From NCBI GenBank assembly GCA_017303555.1, contig JAFLCN010000005.1:124001-188000 (forward strand): 64,000 nucleotides of DNA, read 5' to 3'. The stretch comes from Planctomycetota bacterium. Its GTDB lineage: Bacteria; Planctomycetota; Phycisphaerae; Phycisphaerales; UBA1924. The notes beneath the pieces were generated by a model. It saw only the letters and a program-made list of their open reading frames with translations, ran no database searches and was not told the origin of the DNA. Shown one piece after another: positions 63,547 to 64,000 of this stretch; position 1 is the stretch's first letter; each line of letters starts with the position of its first letter. Both the position numbers and the translations under genes were made by a program.

Positions 63547-63663
63547 GTCTTCAGTTTACTCGGAGACGGGGCGTGTCGCACGTTCACACGAACCACTTCT
63601 TTCGTGCGAACGCCCTTCCCTTCAGTTCTTTGCATGAAACAATTCGAAAGCGCTTTCGTCGCT

Positions 63664-64000
63664 TCAATCGGGTTGTGGCCGATCCGTACGGGGCACGTGA
63701 TACACGCGAGCTTGCAAGGCCTGCCCGAGCAAGCTCTGCAATTCCGGAACGAGTACGACAAGGTCCTCCAGCTTGTTGGTAAATCCTTTCAGGACAATGA
63801 CCGGAAGCGGAAGGAGGGCAAGATTCTGCTGCTTGGCGACACTCTGATCGGTAGTCACGAAAATGTCGAACTGTTTGGCGGCCGCGGCCAAGAGCTTGCC
63901 GTTTGACAAGTCTTCCCAGCCCATGAATCGTGTGGTGCGAACTTCGTGGCCGAGAAGCAGTTTCGCGAAGGGACGCGGTACGCAATGGTCGAGCAGCACC
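63664..64000 (-). CDS. DUF5615 PIN-like protein, N-terminus at window edge
   Basis: About 111 residues are in the window: LLDHCVPRPFAKLLLGHEVRTTRFMGWEDLSNGKLLAAAA, then FDIFVTTDQSVAKQQNLA. The LLDxCVP start, W-x-x-L-x-N-G-x-L-L and TTDQ motifs match the DUF5615 PIN-fold family, often found next to a DUF433-type partner in toxin-antitoxin-like pairs. The only possible start inside is GTG 63999, and homologues usually have one to three more residues, so it is treated as partial. The partner, if any, lies to the right of the window. Confidence 0.7.
   Translation of the reverse strand, partial: VLLDHCVPRPFAKLLLGHEVRTTRFMGWEDLSNGKLLAAAAKQFDIFVTTDQSVAKQQNLALLPLPVIVLKGFTNKLEDLVVLVPELQSLLGQALQARVYHVPRTDRPQPD

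Overview
The window looks like chromosomal DNA of a GC-rich Gram-negative bacterium, most likely a planctomycete of the Phycisphaerae/Phycisphaerales type. This is inferred from gene content, not from a marker gene. The clues are: a family of secreted proteins that all end in tandem EF-hand/dockerin-like repeats finishing in Cys-Pro; a PEP-CTERM-like surface protein; an anaerobic-sulfatase-free formylglycine-generating enzyme with a leader; futalosine-pathway menaquinone synthesis (mqnC); and a CsrA/FliW-controlled multi-flagellin locus. I found no rRNA, tRNA or CRISPR array. Most genes are on the minus strand.

Layout. 1-3.6 kb: the 5' two thirds of carB (running off the left edge) and a DUF1275-STAS membrane protein. 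3.7-18.3 kb: six secreted proteins with the shared Cys-Pro-ending tail (LamG protein, deiminase, 14-blade FG-GAP protein, endonuclease/phosphatase-fold protein, two subtilases), with nhaA and an entericidin-like lipoprotein between them. 18.5-24.4 kb: a carbohydrate cluster (GH63/MGH1-like glucosidase, zwf, gnd, ROK sugar kinase) that together would release glucose, phosphorylate it and feed the oxidative pentose phosphate route. 24.6-27.1 kb: an exported amidohydrolase and a formylglycine-generating enzyme. 27.3-31.0 kb: a tightly packed 5-oxoproline cassette (pxpB-pxpC-MFS-pxpA). 31.3-37.0 kb, plus strand: an aspartate-family amino-acid operon (two Cys/Met-metabolism PLP enzymes, an aspartokinase-homoserine dehydrogenase fusion with no ACT domain, and asd), joined by 4-base start/stop overlaps. 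37.1-40.6 kb: PEP-CTERM-like protein, mqnC, unknown membrane protein. 40.6-45.9 kb: OprB-like porin-aspA-dcu operon and a Xer recombinase. 46-60.7 kb: flagellar block, in transcription order flgI-flgJ(N)-flgN-flgK-flgL-fliW-csrA and four flagellins, three of the flagellins with strong terminators directly behind them, as is the fourth. 60.7-61.4 kb: gene-free palindrome-rich DNA holding a decayed REP-associated (IS200-like) transposase. 61.5-64 kb: M3 oligopeptidase and a PIN-like DUF5615 protein cut by the right edge.

How it fits together. The flagellar block carries both CsrA and its antagonist FliW, and the flagellin leaders contain ACGGAGG at the ribosome binding site, in two cases inside good stem-loops, so flagellin translation is probably governed by CsrA with release by FliW. 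The aspA-dcu-porin operon suggests aspartate/fumarate use with C4-dicarboxylate exchange; its transporter has an EF-hand inserted in a loop. The most novel-looking theme is the shared tail on six neighbouring exported proteins, which may be a surface-attachment or assembly signal. Coordinates of starts were chosen from ribosome binding sites, overlaps and signal peptides; annotation is by motif reading only, with no database search.
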